A DNA stretch of 51,852 nt from Candidatus Fimimorpha faecalis (GCA_018712075.1 DVHN01000123.1:1-51852); one strand, 5' to 3'; numbered from the stretch's first letter, positions 36,711 through 45,346 are shown. Numbers and translations are program-made. Notes: generated by a model not told the origin, from the sequence alone.

Positions 36711-36902
36711 ATGGATAAAGAAAAAAAGAGGAAGTTTCATTTGGTGTTATATGGAATTGCCATTCCTGTTAGTTTATTTGCTCTATATACATTTATCTTT
36801 GTTTTTGATAATGGTATCGGGTGGGAAATTGCGTTAATTATTATTGGCTTGGGTTGGCTTATATCTGCTATCTCTGGGTTTATAGAAAGTTTGAAGAAAT
36901 AG
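36711..36902 (+). CDS. 63-aa small membrane protein
   Basis: The product starts MDKEKKRKFHLVLYG and has two hydrophobic helices (about 10-29 and 34-56) separated by a short loop FVFDNGIGWE; the tail is SLKK. This is a small two-pass membrane hairpin with a basic N terminus. GAGGTGAG before the ATG is a good ribosome site. No family recognised. It sits between two 14-bp direct repeats inside the island, so it may be a cassette. Confidence 0.65.
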   Translation: MDKEKKRKFHLVLYGIAIPVSLFALYTFIFVFDNGIGWEIALIIIGLGWLISAISGFIESLKK

Positions 36903-36910
36903 ACAAATCC

Positions 36911-36924
36911 TAAGTTGTCGAATT
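36911..36924 (+). repeat. 14-bp direct repeat, copy 2 (contains TGTCGAA)
   Basis: Identical to 36674-36687. It is followed by a GGGGGA site and an ATG that opens only MIGL-stop, as if a second leader lost its gene at the island edge. Confidence 0.6.
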
Positions 36925-37007
36925 GGAATTTAGGGGGATATGTATGATTGGTTTATGAAAAAAAGCGACTGGAAGATCTGATGGAAGTGGATTTCAGGGC
37001 GTCAGCC

Positions 37008-37045
37008 TGAAATTCTATATTTTCCAGGTGTGTGAGGAGAAGTAG
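37008..37045 (+). repeat. Direct repeat, right copy (displaced rlmI 3' end)
   Basis: This copy encodes LKFYIFQVCEEK-stop in a frame whose upstream codons do not match RlmI. A terminator starts five bases later, so it probably marks the original end of rlmI. Confidence 0.9.
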
Positions 37046-37049
37046 TAAT

Positions 37050-37100
37050 TGACAAGTCCCTTTTTTCGATTATTTTTAGTCGAAGAAAAGGGACTTGTCA
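37050..37100. terminator. Bidirectional terminator, probably the original rlmI terminator
   Basis: TGACAAGTCCCTTTT pairs with AAAAGGGACTTGTCA, with an inner TCGA/TCGA step. T and A runs in the stem serve both strands; the converging EamA gene ends at 37109. Confidence 0.85.
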
Positions 37101-37108
37101 CTGTGTTT

Positions 37109-37975
37109 TTAGCTATGAGCTACTTTACGGTTGTTGTATAGGAACATAATAATTGCGGTTGCACAGATAAGGATGTATCCAAGGATGCTGTATCCGTCTG
37201 GAATTTGCTGAAATAGGATAAATCCGAGCAATGCAGAAAAAATTACTTGAGAATAGTCGTAGACGGATATTTCTTTGGATGGTGCATAACAATATGCCGC
37301 AGTAATCGAAAACTGTCCTCCCGATGCAGCTAAACCAGCTAAAAGCAAATAACCGAGCTGCCAAGCTTCCATTGGATGATATTGGAAAATTAAGTATGGG
37401 AGTGTGACAAGACAGGAAAACATGGAGAAGAAAAAGACAATAAATGCTCCTTTTTCTCCACGCTGTCCAAGATGGCGCACTGCGGTATACGCTGCTCCAG
37501 CTCCCATTCCTCCGACAAATCCGATAATGGATGGAAGAAGTTCCATATTGGAAAAAGTCGGTTTAATAATAAATAAGCTTCCAATAAATGCTAGGATGAC
37601 ACCGCCGACTTGAATCGGAGTGCATTTTTCTTTTAAAAAGAAATAAGAAAACACAATTGCAAAAAATGGAGACATCTTATTTAGCATGGATGCATCGGAA
37701 AGAACCAGATGGTCTACCGCATAAAAGTTGCAGAGAATACCGATTGTACCACAGATGGAACGGATGAATAAAAATCTTAAATTACCCTTTTGCCAATGTA
37801 AGGGAGTGTGATCCTTTTTTAAAAGAATAAATGCAAAGATTGCGGCAATAAAGTTGCGAAAAAAACTCTTCTGAATTGATGGTAAGTCTCCAGAGAGACG
37901 TACAAACGTGTTCATAAGCGCAAAGCAAAATGCGGACATTAAAATACATAAAATGCCCTTCGTCTTTTGATTCAT
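37109..37975 (-). CDS. EamA/DMT family transporter
   Basis: This 288-aa protein has ten predicted helices in two EamA repeats (first about 8-140, second about 150-285), the drug/metabolite transporter layout. Typical features are MNTFVRLSGDLPS in the first repeat and the paired PAx-like helix ends. Substrate unknown. AGGTGA five to six bases before the ATG at 37975 defines the start; GTG at 37984 is an alternative. It is 26 bases downstream of the radical SAM gene on the same strand and probably co-transcribed. Confidence 0.85.
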   Translation of the reverse strand: MNQKTKGILCILMSAFCFALMNTFVRLSGDLPSIQKSFFRNFIAAIFAFILLKKDHTPLHWQKGNLRFLFIRSICGTIGILCNFYAVDHLVLSDASMLNKMSPFFAIVFSYFFLKEKCTPIQVGGVILAFIGSLFIIKPTFSNMELLPSIIGFVGGMGAGAAYTAVRHLGQRGEKGAFIVFFFSMFSCLVTLPYLIFQYHPMEAWQLGYLLLAGLAASGGQFSITAAYCYAPSKEISVYDYSQVIFSALLGFILFQQIPDGYSILGYILICATAIIMFLYNNRKVAHS

Positions 37976-38001
37976 AATATTCACCTCATAAATTATTTTT
38001 A

Positions 38002-38904
38002 TTAAATTCCTTCATAATCAAAGGCCGGAATAAAACTTTCGTCGGCCGTTTCCCCTTCTTGAATAAATCCATGCTCAACACCTAACTCGATGGCATAATC
38101 TACCACTTCATCGTATTCTTCCTCGGTCACTTTGCGGTTTAGTTCAGGGTATTGACCTTGAACGGTTGGCATTGGAGTATACTGGTTCATAATGCTAATA
38201 TAAATATGGTCGTGGAATGTCTGATATAAGTATTGAATTACCGCTTTGGAATCGTTTGTACAGCCAGGTAAGACCAAATGACGAACAATCATACCTTTTT
38301 GCATTATGCCATTTGCATCAAAGACAGGATCGCCAACTTGTCGATACATTTCTTGTAATGCACGAGAAGCAACCGAAAAATAATCGCCTGCGAACGAATA
38401 TTTTTGAGAAATTGTGGAACTGTAATATTTTAGATCAGGAAGATAAATATCCACAATCCCATCTAATAATTGTAATGTTTCAATGGATTCATATCCACTT
38501 GTATTATAAACGATTGGAAGATGAAAACCTTGTGAGCGAGCCTGCTGTATTCCGTCAATAATAAGGGGAACGAAATGGGTTGGGGTAACAAGGTTGATAT
38601 TGTTGGCTCCTTTTTGCTGAAGTTCTAATAAAATTTGGACAAAACGCTGTTGAGAAATTTCTTTTCCGACACTGCCATCCGCAATGGAGTGGTTTTGACA
38701 AAAGACACAGCGAAGCGTGCAGCCAGAAAAGAAGATTGTACCAGATCCCTGCTTGCCTGAGATACATGGTTCTTCCCAGAAATGAAGGGCTGCTCGAGCC
38801 AGTCTTAAATGATTGGCTTCATGGCAAATGCCAGTTAGAGAATTCTTATTCTTTCGATTTGCATGGCAGTTACGAGGACAAAGGGTACAAGAGGTCCAAT
38901 CCAT
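38002..38904 (-). CDS. PflA-like radical SAM protein (COG1313 type)
   Basis: The 300-aa protein has the radical SAM motif CTLRCVFC (Cys62, Cys66, Cys69) within SGCTLRCVFCQNH. Ahead of it lies an N-terminal cysteine set, Cys6, Cys9, Cys13 and Cys27 (CTLCPRNCHANR, GICHE), which could hold a second metal site. The family is annotated as putative pyruvate-formate-lyase activating enzymes, but no glycyl radical enzyme is nearby, so the target is unknown. The downstream EamA gene is probably co-transcribed. The gene is divergent from the M-box/mgtE unit. Confidence 0.82.
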   Translation of the reverse strand: MDWTSCTLCPRNCHANRKNKNSLTGICHEANHLRLARAALHFWEEPCISGKQGSGTIFFSGCTLRCVFCQNHSIADGSVGKEISQQRFVQILLELQQKGANNINLVTPTHFVPLIIDGIQQARSQGFHLPIVYNTSGYESIETLQLLDGIVDIYLPDLKYYSSTISQKYSFAGDYFSVASRALQEMYRQVGDPVFDANGIMQKGMIVRHLVLPGCTNDSKAVIQYLYQTFHDHIYISIMNQYTPMPTVQGQYPELNRKVTEEEYDEVVDYAIELGVEHGFIQEGETADESFIPAFDYEGI

Positions 38905-38982
38905 AAAATTCCTTCTTTCTGAAAAATAATCTGTTTTCTAACGTATCATAGCATAAATCATACGAAATATGCAACCGCTCTA

Positions 38983-39011
38983 TTGACATTGTAATAGGAA
39001 AGGAGTAGAAT
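38983..39011 (+). promoter_or_regulatory. Promoter of the M-box/mgtE transcript
   Basis: A consensus TTGACA (38983-38988), 17-bp spacer and TAGAAT (39006-39011) lie 17 bp before the riboswitch. Confidence 0.8.
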
Positions 39012-39027
39012 AAATACGAAAATAAAA

Positions 39028-39208
39028 TTTGGTAGGTGAGGCTACCGCAGGGATATGGGTTGCTGCCGCGAAGTAGTGGAGACACTATAAGAAGGTTAGC
39101 AGGAAATGTCGTTTAAGGCATTTTCTAATGCAATTTCACGCCCTGTGATGCTAAAGCTTGAACAAATGGGACGATCGCACCGAGTTTAAGCTTTGGTGCG
39201 TATTTTTA
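39028..39208 (+). ncRNA. M-box (ykoK) Mg2+ riboswitch
   Basis: The opening GGTAGGTGAGGCTACC, then GGATATGGGTTGCTGCC, AGCAGGAAATGTCG, and GTGATGCTAAAGCTTGAAC follow the M-box consensus in order. AAAGCTTGAAC (39153-39163) can pair with GTTTAAGCTTT (39184-39194) as antiterminator, against a GCACC/GGTGC terminator hairpin ending in TATTTTTA at about 39201-39208. High Mg2+ should switch the mgtE genes off. Confidence 0.9.
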
Positions 39209-39282
39209 TGGCAAAAAGTGAGGTGAGAATATGGATGATGGCCACGGGAGTCAGAAAAGAATAAATTATTGGAGGTATGCAA

Positions 39283-40620
39283 ATGAAAAGAAAAATGAAA
39301 TTTCTGCTGGAACAAAAACGTTACAACGAACTCTGGGCGCTGCTCAAGGAGATGAATTCTGCGGATATTGCAGAAGCATTTGCAGAAATCGACGAAACGC
39401 AGATGATTGTTGCATATCGGCTCTTGAGCAAAGACAAGGCAATCGACGTATTCACCGATTTGGAGCCAGATCAGCAGGAAGATTTAATTAATGCATTGAG
39501 CGATCAGGAATTATATGAAGTAACAAGTAATCTTTTAATGGACGATGCAGCCGATTTGATCGAAGAAATGCCAGCTACCGTAGTAAAGCGTATTTTAAAA
39601 CATACACCTGTAGAGAAAAGGAAAATTATTAATCAGCTTTTGAACTATCCAGAAGACAGTGCAGGCAGTGTTATGACGGTTGAGTTTGTAGACTTAAAAG
39701 CAAATATGACAGTGGAACAGGCATTTCAGCGTATTCGCAGTACTGGTGTGAATAAAGAGACGATTTATACTTGTTATGTATTGGATGAAGGAAGAATTCT
39801 GGAAGGGATTGTTTCAGTAAGAGAATTGTTGTTTGAAGATAGAAATACAAAGGTAAATGAGATCATGGAAACGAATATGATTACGGTTCACACCCATGAT
39901 GATCAGGAAGAAGTTGTAAAATTGCTGGATAAATATGAATTAATGGCTCTTCCAGTGTTAGATAATGAAAATCGCCTCGTAGGAATTATTACGATTGATG
40001 ATGCAATTGATGTTATTCATGATGAAGATACCGAAGACTTTGAACGTATGGCAGCGATGGCGCCGGCTGAGGATACGTATTTTCGTACAACAGTCTGGGA
40101 ACATGCAAAAAATCGTATTTTATGGCTGCTTGTGTTAATGTTTTCTTCTATTATTACAGGAGTGATTATTAATAAGTATGAAGCTGCTTTTCAAGCCATT
40201 CCGCTTTTAGTTTCCTTTTTTCCAATGCTTATGGACACAGGAGGAAACTGTGGTTCTCAAGCTTCTACGTTAATAATTCGAGGTATGGCAGTCGATGAAA
40301 TTCATCCAAGAGATATTTTGAAAGCAATGTGGAAGGAAGCTCGTATTTCAATTATAGTAGGAACAATATTGGCGTTTATAAATGGAATTCGAATCTGGAT
40401 TCAATACCAAAGTGCTGGAATCGCAGTGGTAATTGCACTTTCCATTATAGCGACCGTGTTTATATCAAAATTGTTGGGATGTTGTTTGCCAATCCTAGCT
40501 AAAAAACTAAAAATGGACCCGGCCATCATGGCAGCGCCGCTTATTACAACGATTGTAGATACCTGTTCCGTACTAATCTATTTTAATATTGCAGTTCAGA
40601 TTTTGGGATTAGCAGTTTAA
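39283..40620 (+). CDS. mgtE: Magnesium transporter MgtE (first copy)
   Basis: This 445-aa protein is a Mg2+ channel. It has the cytoplasmic N domain (to about 130, with NSADIAEAF and ELYEVTSNLLMDDAADLIEEMP), a CBS pair (about 135-255), the plug helix and five membrane helices, including MDTGGNCGSQ and MDPAIMAAPLITTIVD, whose last Asp lines the selectivity site. GGAGGT six bases upstream favours the ATG at 39283 over the ATG at 39277. It is the first of two tandem paralogues behind the M-box. Confidence 0.92.
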   Translation: MKRKMKFLLEQKRYNELWALLKEMNSADIAEAFAEIDETQMIVAYRLLSKDKAIDVFTDLEPDQQEDLINALSDQELYEVTSNLLMDDAADLIEEMPATVVKRILKHTPVEKRKIINQLLNYPEDSAGSVMTVEFVDLKANMTVEQAFQRIRSTGVNKETIYTCYVLDEGRILEGIVSVRELLFEDRNTKVNEIMETNMITVHTHDDQEEVVKLLDKYELMALPVLDNENRLVGIITIDDAIDVIHDEDTEDFERMAAMAPAEDTYFRTTVWEHAKNRILWLLVLMFSSIITGVIINKYEAAFQAIPLLVSFFPMLMDTGGNCGSQASTLIIRGMAVDEIHPRDILKAMWKEARISIIVGTILAFINGIRIWIQYQSAGIAVVIALSIIATVFISKLLGCCLPILAKKLKMDPAIMAAPLITTIVDTCSVLIYFNIAVQILGLAV

Positions 40621-40666
40621 TATGTTTAGAAAATAGGAATTGGAAGAAATCGGGAGGAACATTCAA

Positions 40667-42013
40667 ATGAAAGAATATTTCAGAGAAAAAATGTTAGAAC
40701 TGCTGCATGGCCAGCAATATAAATCGCTGCATGACCTGCTGGAAGAAATGAATACTGCGGATATTGCAGAAATTTTTCAAAGTTTGGATGACGCGGATAT
40801 GATTATTGCATATCGGTTATTAAATAAAGATGATGCGGTAGAAGTGTTTGCGGAGTTGGAAAATGAGGATCAGGAAAAGTTAATTAATGCATTAACAGAT
40901 AAAGAACTTTATGAAGTAACGAGTAATCTTCTCGCAGATGATGCTGCGGACTTAATTGAAGAGATGCCATCAAATGTAGTGAAACGTATTTTAAGAAATA
41001 CCGATTCAAAAAAGCGTGCGATTATCAATCAGCTTTTAAACTATCCAGAAGATTCGGCTGGAAGTTATATGACAGTAGAATTTGTCGATTTAAAAGCGAA
41101 TATGACCGTTCGGGATGCCTTTACCAGAATACGAAAAATTGGATTCGATACGGAGACGGTTTATACCTGTTATGTGCTGAGTTCCGAACGTGTTTTGGAA
41201 GGAATTGTAACTTTAAAAGAATTATTACTGGCAGACTATGATACAAAGCTTCGGGATATGATGGAAACAAACTTAATTACGGTACATACCCATGATGACA
41301 TCGAATTTGTTGCAAAACAGACAGAAAAATATGGACTAATTACAATGCCAGTTGTGGATGGAGAAGAGCGTTTAGTAGGAATCATTACCATTGATGATGT
41401 GCTGGAAGTAATTCAAGATGAGACAACTGAAGATTTTGAATTAATGAATGCATTGGCACCAGCCGAAGATACGTACTTTCGTACAACAGTATGGGAACAC
41501 TCCAAAAACCGTATTGTATGGTTGTTAGTATTAATGTTATCCTCTGCCATTACTGGAACGATTATTACAAAGTATGAGATGGCATTTGAAGCAATTCCAG
41601 CATTAGTAGGATTCATTCCAATGTTAATGAATACGGGAGGAAACTGTGGCTCACAATCTTCTACTTTAGTGATAAGAGGTATGGCAGTCGATGAAATTCA
41701 TCTGAGAGACTTTTTTAAAGTACTTTGGAAAGAAATAAGAATTTCAGTTTTAGTAGGAGTCGTACTATGTGTGTTGAATATGGTGCGGATTATGATACAG
41801 TATCAGGATTTCTCCATTGCGTTTGTAGTAAGTATAACATTGTTTGTGATTGTAATGGTTTCTCAAATGCTTGGATGTTGTTTACCAATGTTGGCAAGAC
41901 GATTGAAAATGGATCCAGCGATTATGGCAGCACCACTTATAACAACGGTTGTAGATACATGCTCGGTACTTGTCTATTTTAGTATTGCAGTCCGAGTTTT
42001 AAATATTGGGTAA
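40667..42013 (+). CDS. mgtE: Magnesium transporter MgtE (second copy)
   Basis: A 448-aa paralogue of the preceding protein with the same N domain, CBS pair and five-helix pore, and the motifs MNTGGNCGSQ and MDPAIMAAPLITTVVD. The N domain and CBS segments are strongly conserved between the copies while pore helices differ more, consistent with an old duplication. GGGAGGA nine bases before the ATG at 40667 defines the start. It follows the first copy by 46 bases with no terminator, so both should be under the M-box. One copy may have drifted in ion or affinity. Confidence 0.92.
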   Translation: MKEYFREKMLELLHGQQYKSLHDLLEEMNTADIAEIFQSLDDADMIIAYRLLNKDDAVEVFAELENEDQEKLINALTDKELYEVTSNLLADDAADLIEEMPSNVVKRILRNTDSKKRAIINQLLNYPEDSAGSYMTVEFVDLKANMTVRDAFTRIRKIGFDTETVYTCYVLSSERVLEGIVTLKELLLADYDTKLRDMMETNLITVHTHDDIEFVAKQTEKYGLITMPVVDGEERLVGIITIDDVLEVIQDETTEDFELMNALAPAEDTYFRTTVWEHSKNRIVWLLVLMLSSAITGTIITKYEMAFEAIPALVGFIPMLMNTGGNCGSQSSTLVIRGMAVDEIHLRDFFKVLWKEIRISVLVGVVLCVLNMVRIMIQYQDFSIAFVVSITLFVIVMVSQMLGCCLPMLARRLKMDPAIMAAPLITTVVDTCSVLVYFSIAVRVLNIG

Positions 42014-42027
42014 CGACAAAAATTTTC

Positions 42028-42056
42028 TTGACAAGAGTAGAGGGGTATGGTATCCT
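42028..42056 (+). promoter_or_regulatory. Promoter of the Mn2+ riboswitch transcript
   Basis: TTGACA (42028-42033) and TATCCT (42051-42056) are 17 bp apart, directly ahead of the aptamer. Confidence 0.7.
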
Positions 42057-42061
42057 GTTAA

Positions 42062-42206
42062 AAACTCTGTGAGGGAGTAGTTTGCAGATATCTATGATAT
42101 TTGTGGCAGTATCAACATAATGGTGGAAATCTGGTACTGTCTAAGCGAAGTATTTTCGTATAAAACGAGACTCATGGACAGCTTTGGCTGTCCGTGGGTC
42201 TTTTTT
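42062..42206 (+). ncRNA. yybP-ykoY Mn2+ riboswitch
   Basis: The sequence ACTCTGTGAGGGAGTAGTT, a hairpin, then CATAATGGTGGAAATCTGG and the closing AACGAGACTCAT follow the yybP-ykoY consensus. The gene downstream is a manganese exporter, the typical partner. Ligand binding would free the transcript from the terminator at 42169-42206. Confidence 0.9.
42169..42206 (+). terminator. Expression-platform terminator of the Mn2+ riboswitch
   Basis: GACTCATGGACAGC and GCTGTCCGTGGGTC form a 14-bp stem with TTTG loop, followed by six T. The 5' arm overlaps the aptamer's closing sequence (GAGACTCAT), giving mutually exclusive folds. Confidence 0.88.
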
Positions 42207-42242
42207 GACTTTATGTACCATTTAGAAAAGGAGAAAAGAAAA

Positions 42243-42812
42243 ATGAAATTATGGGAACTTTTTATGATTGCGGTAGGATTATCGATGGATGCATTTGCGG
42301 TTTCTATTTGTAAGGGGCTTTGTGTGAAAAAGGCAGATGGAAGGCATATGTTAATTGCAGGGGGATATTTTGGTGGTTTTCAGGCGTTGATGCCGTTAAT
42401 TGGATATTTACTTGGAATACAGTTTCAGACGCTAATTCAGGAAGTAGATCATTGGATTGCATTTGTACTGCTTGGATTGATTGGTTTGAATATGGTGAAG
42501 GAATCGAGAGAGCAAGAAGGAGAAGATGTCTGTCAGGCCAATCCATTTTCATGGAGATCCATGCTGCCGCTTGCAGTTGCGACGAGTATTGATGCACTTG
42601 CAGTTGGAATTACATTTGCATTTTTAAATGTTTCCATTATACCTGCAATTCTTTTGATTGGAGTTACAACGTTTGTATTGTCAGGAATTGGAATTCGTGT
42701 TGGTAATATATTTGGTGTGAAATATAAATCCAAAGCAGAGCTAGTAGGAGGAATCATTCTTATTTTAATGGGATTAAAAATTCTTTTCGAACATCTTGGG
42801 TTTTTAGCATAG
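42243..42812 (+). CDS. mntP: Manganese efflux pump MntP
   Basis: This 189-aa protein has six helices in two repeated halves, each with a conserved Asp motif: [14 protein letters not shown] and [15 protein letters not shown]. This is the MntP/DUF204 family, which exports Mn2+. AAAGGAG upstream of the ATG at 42243 sets the start; longer frames reach back into the riboswitch and are not used. Switching by Mn2+ through the upstream riboswitch protects against manganese excess. Confidence 0.93.
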   Translation: MKLWELFMIAVGLSMDAFAVSICKGLCVKKADGRHMLIAGGYFGGFQALMPLIGYLLGIQFQTLIQEVDHWIAFVLLGLIGLNMVKESREQEGEDVCQANPFSWRSMLPLAVATSIDALAVGITFAFLNVSIIPAILLIGVTTFVLSGIGIRVGNIFGVKYKSKAELVGGIILILMGLKILFEHLGFLA

Positions 42813-42822
42813 AGTTCAGACC

Positions 42823-42850
42823 GTTCTCCTACGTCGAATGGAGAATTTTT
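42823..42850 (+). terminator. Weak terminator after mntP
   Basis: GTTCTCC and GGAGAAT pair around a 10-base loop and run into TTTTTC. Confidence 0.55.
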
Positions 42851-42910
42851 CAAGTAAGGTATCCACTTTTGTAGGAAAGTCTGGTATGATAGAGAAAAGG
42901 AGGCAAAATT

Positions 42911-43396
42911 ATGGGAAGTTTGACGACATTATGTTATATTGAAAAAGATGACAGTTACTTAATGCTGCATCGAATTAAGAAGAAAAACGATGTAAATAAA
43001 GATAAATGGATTGGAGTAGGCGGACATTTTGAAAAGGATGAAACTCCAGAAGAATGTTTGTTGAGAGAAGTGAAGGAAGAAACAGGACTGACATTGACTG
43101 CATGGAAGTTTCGTGGACTTGTTACGTTTATTTCTGATACGGGCGTAACGGAATATATGTGTCTTTATACCGCAGATCAATTTGAAGGAGAGATATCGGA
43201 TTGCATCGAAGGAACGCTAGAATGGGTTAAGAAAGAAGAGATATTTGGGCTGAATTTATGGGAAGGAGATAAAATATTTTTCCGTCTCATGAATGAGAAT
43301 CATCCATTCTTTTCTTTGAAACTGCGTTATGAAGGAGATCAATTAGTAGAAGCAGTGCTAGATGGAAGAAATATATTAGAGGAGCAGATGAGATAA
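42911..43396 (+). CDS. NUDIX hydrolase (8-oxo-dGTP diphosphatase-like)
   Basis: This 161-aa protein has a complete Nudix box, GX5EX7REUXEEXGU, at about residues 39-61 (GHFEKDETPEE then REVKEETGL), and the KWIGVGGHF strand before it. The closest family type is MutT/8-oxo-dGTP diphosphatase of Firmicutes, cleaning the nucleotide pool; other NDP substrates are possible. AAAGGAGG precedes the ATG. The DUF3783 gene starts two bases after its stop, so they are coupled. Confidence 0.85.
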   Translation: MGSLTTLCYIEKDDSYLMLHRIKKKNDVNKDKWIGVGGHFEKDETPEECLLREVKEETGLTLTAWKFRGLVTFISDTGVTEYMCLYTADQFEGEISDCIEGTLEWVKKEEIFGLNLWEGDKIFFRLMNENHPFFSLKLRYEGDQLVEAVLDGRNILEEQMR

Positions 43397-43398
43397 CT

Positions 43399-43785
43399 AT
43401 GAAGGAAACGGTATTATTATTTCATATTCAGGACGAGGTACGCCTTCAGGCGTTAAAGCGGATTTTAATGTTAATGAAGGTTCGTGTAAAAGTAGTGGAT
43501 AAGGCAGATTACTTACAGCCAGTTGGATATTTGGCAGGAATAAAAGAATTAGAAGTAAAACAAGTATATGAAGGAGAAGAGCTGGCAGAAGAAATGATGG
43601 TAATGGCTGGTTTTTCAAATCAGCAGGTAGATACGTTGTTGGCTAAGATGAGAAAGGCAAATTTATCTAAGATTCATTATAAAGCAATTTTAACACCGAT
43701 GAATGCGACTTGGACGGCATTACAGCTTTATGAAGAGTTGAAAAAAGAACATGAATATATGACTCAAATGCGTGCAAAACAATAA
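43399..43785 (+). CDS. DUF3783 family protein
   Basis: The 128-aa soluble protein begins MKETVLLFHIQDEVRLQAL and contains the family blocks VVDKADYLQPVGYLAG, MVMAGFSNQQVDTLLAKMR and YKAILTPMNATWT, ending in a helical YEELKKEHEYM. This fits DUF3783 (PF12646). Function unknown. It starts two bases after the NUDIX gene, so the two are translated together; the pairing may be a useful clue. Confidence 0.78.
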   Translation: MKETVLLFHIQDEVRLQALKRILMLMKVRVKVVDKADYLQPVGYLAGIKELEVKQVYEGEELAEEMMVMAGFSNQQVDTLLAKMRKANLSKIHYKAILTPMNATWTALQLYEELKKEHEYMTQMRAKQ

Positions 43786-44008
43786 GGATAAGAATGTCGG
43801 AATAAAAACTTCGTTGTGCTGCTGTGAAACAAGAAAAAATGATAACTTTTTCTAGGAAAAATAGAGAAAATAAAAAAAGTTGATGAAAATACTTGAAATT
43901 TTCTTAAAATCGTGTATTTTTATAAGGTGAATCATGATTGCACCAGAGTAATAAAAAGGTGATATACTAATAGAAAGCGATAGCATAAAGATACGGAGGT
44001 CATAGATT

Positions 44009-45328
44009 ATGAAAAAAGTTGTAAAATTCGGAGGTAGTTCCCTAGCAAGTGCAGAACAGTTTCAAAAAGTAGGGAATATTATTCGTGCAGATGAAGCAAG
44101 AAGATATGTGATTCCTTCTGCACCAGGAAAAAGATATTCATTGGATACCAAAGTAACAGATATGCTGTATCATTGTTATGCAGCAGCGGAAAATGGAGAG
44201 GACTTTTCAGAGCAGCTCATGGCAATTCGCAGTCGTTACCAAGAGATTATTGATGGATTACATTTGAATTTAGATCTGACATCAGAATTTGAAGTAATAG
44301 AAGACCAGTTCCGTAATCAGGCAGGAAAAGATTATGCTGCTTCCAGAGGAGAATATCTGAATGGTATTATTATGGCAAATTATTTAGGATTTGAATTTAT
44401 AGATGCAGCAGAAGTAATTTTCTTTAAGGAAAATGGAGAATTTGATTCAGAAAAAACACATGAAATATTAGCAGAACGATTGAAAAATATAGATCATGCA
44501 GTAGTACCAGGATTTTACGGTTCCTTGCCAGATGGGAAAGTAAAGACATTTTCCAGAGGAGGATCGGATATTACAGGTTCCATTGTTGCAAAGGCAGTGG
44601 ATGCAAATTTATATGAAAACTGGACGGATGTTTCAGGTTTCCTTGTGGCGGATCCAAGGATTGTAAAGCATCCTCGTGTTATTTCTACGATTACGTACCG
44701 AGAATTAAGAGAATTATCTTATATGGGAGCTACCGTTCTTCATGAAGATGCCATTTTCCCAGTTAGAGAAGTAGGAATTCCGATCAATATTCGAAATACA
44801 AATGCTCCAGAAGATAGAGGAACAATGATCGTGGAAAATACATGCAGCAAGCCAAAATATACGATTACAGGTATTGCAGGAAAGAAAGGTTTTGTTGCAG
44901 TAAATATTGAAAAAGACATGATGAATTCTGAAATCGGATTTGGGAGAAAAGTACTTCAAGTATTTGAAGATAACGGAATCTCTTTTGAGCATATGCCGTC
45001 TGGAATTGATACGATGACAATATTTGTACATCAAGATGAGTTTGAAGAAAAAGAACAGGCCGTATTATCAGGAATCCATCGTCTTGCGAAGCCAGATCAT
45101 ATTGAATTAGAATCCGATTTAGCATTAATTGCTGTAGTTGGTCGTGGTATGCGTTCCACGAGAGGAACGGCAGGCAGAATTTTTGCAGCATTAGCACATG
45201 CTCATATTAATGTAAAAATGATTGATCAAGGTTCTAGTGAATTGAACATTATTATTGGAGTCAAGAATTCTGATTTTGAAGTAGCAATCAATGCAATTTA
45301 TGATATTTTTGTATTATCACAGCTGTAA
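44009..45328 (+). CDS. Aspartate kinase
   Basis: This 439-aa enzyme phosphorylates aspartate at the head of the lysine/threonine/methionine pathway. The kinase domain has KFGGSSLASAEQF at the N terminus, SRGGSDITGSIVA in the middle and a TDVSGFLVADPR block; two ACT domains follow from about residue 290 (GKKGFVAVNIEK; LIAVVGRGMRS), for feedback control. CGGAGGT precedes the ATG. It stands alone between a 220-base AT-rich upstream region (a TATACT at about 43962 may be its -10) and a terminator. Which amino acid inhibits it cannot be read. Confidence 0.9.
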   Translation: MKKVVKFGGSSLASAEQFQKVGNIIRADEARRYVIPSAPGKRYSLDTKVTDMLYHCYAAAENGEDFSEQLMAIRSRYQEIIDGLHLNLDLTSEFEVIEDQFRNQAGKDYAASRGEYLNGIIMANYLGFEFIDAAEVIFFKENGEFDSEKTHEILAERLKNIDHAVVPGFYGSLPDGKVKTFSRGGSDITGSIVAKAVDANLYENWTDVSGFLVADPRIVKHPRVISTITYRELRELSYMGATVLHEDAIFPVREVGIPINIRNTNAPEDRGTMIVENTCSKPKYTITGIAGKKGFVAVNIEKDMMNSEIGFGRKVLQVFEDNGISFEHMPSGIDTMTIFVHQDEFEEKEQAVLSGIHRLAKPDHIELESDLALIAVVGRGMRSTRGTAGRIFAALAHAHINVKMIDQGSSELNIIIGVKNSDFEVAINAIYDIFVLSQL

Positions 45329-45346
45329 AAAGAAATGAGAAAGTGA

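Larger units (their letters stand above)
33781..37007. mobile_element. Candidate genomic island inserted at the rlmI 3' end
   Basis: About 3.2 kb lies between two copies of the rlmI 3' end, and a strong terminator follows the second copy directly. That is the structure left when an element with its own copy of a gene end integrates and displaces the original end. Contents are accessory: a relic, an AlbA_2/HATPase regulator, two membrane proteins and short repeats. No integrase or transposase is visible, so the mechanism is unproven; homologous exchange is the alternative. Confidence 0.5.

Noticed and set aside
33819..37007. Complete toxin-antitoxin or named phage-defence system in the island
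   Set aside because: The AlbA_2 regulator and small membrane proteins are suggestive of accessory function, but no known effector motif is visible.
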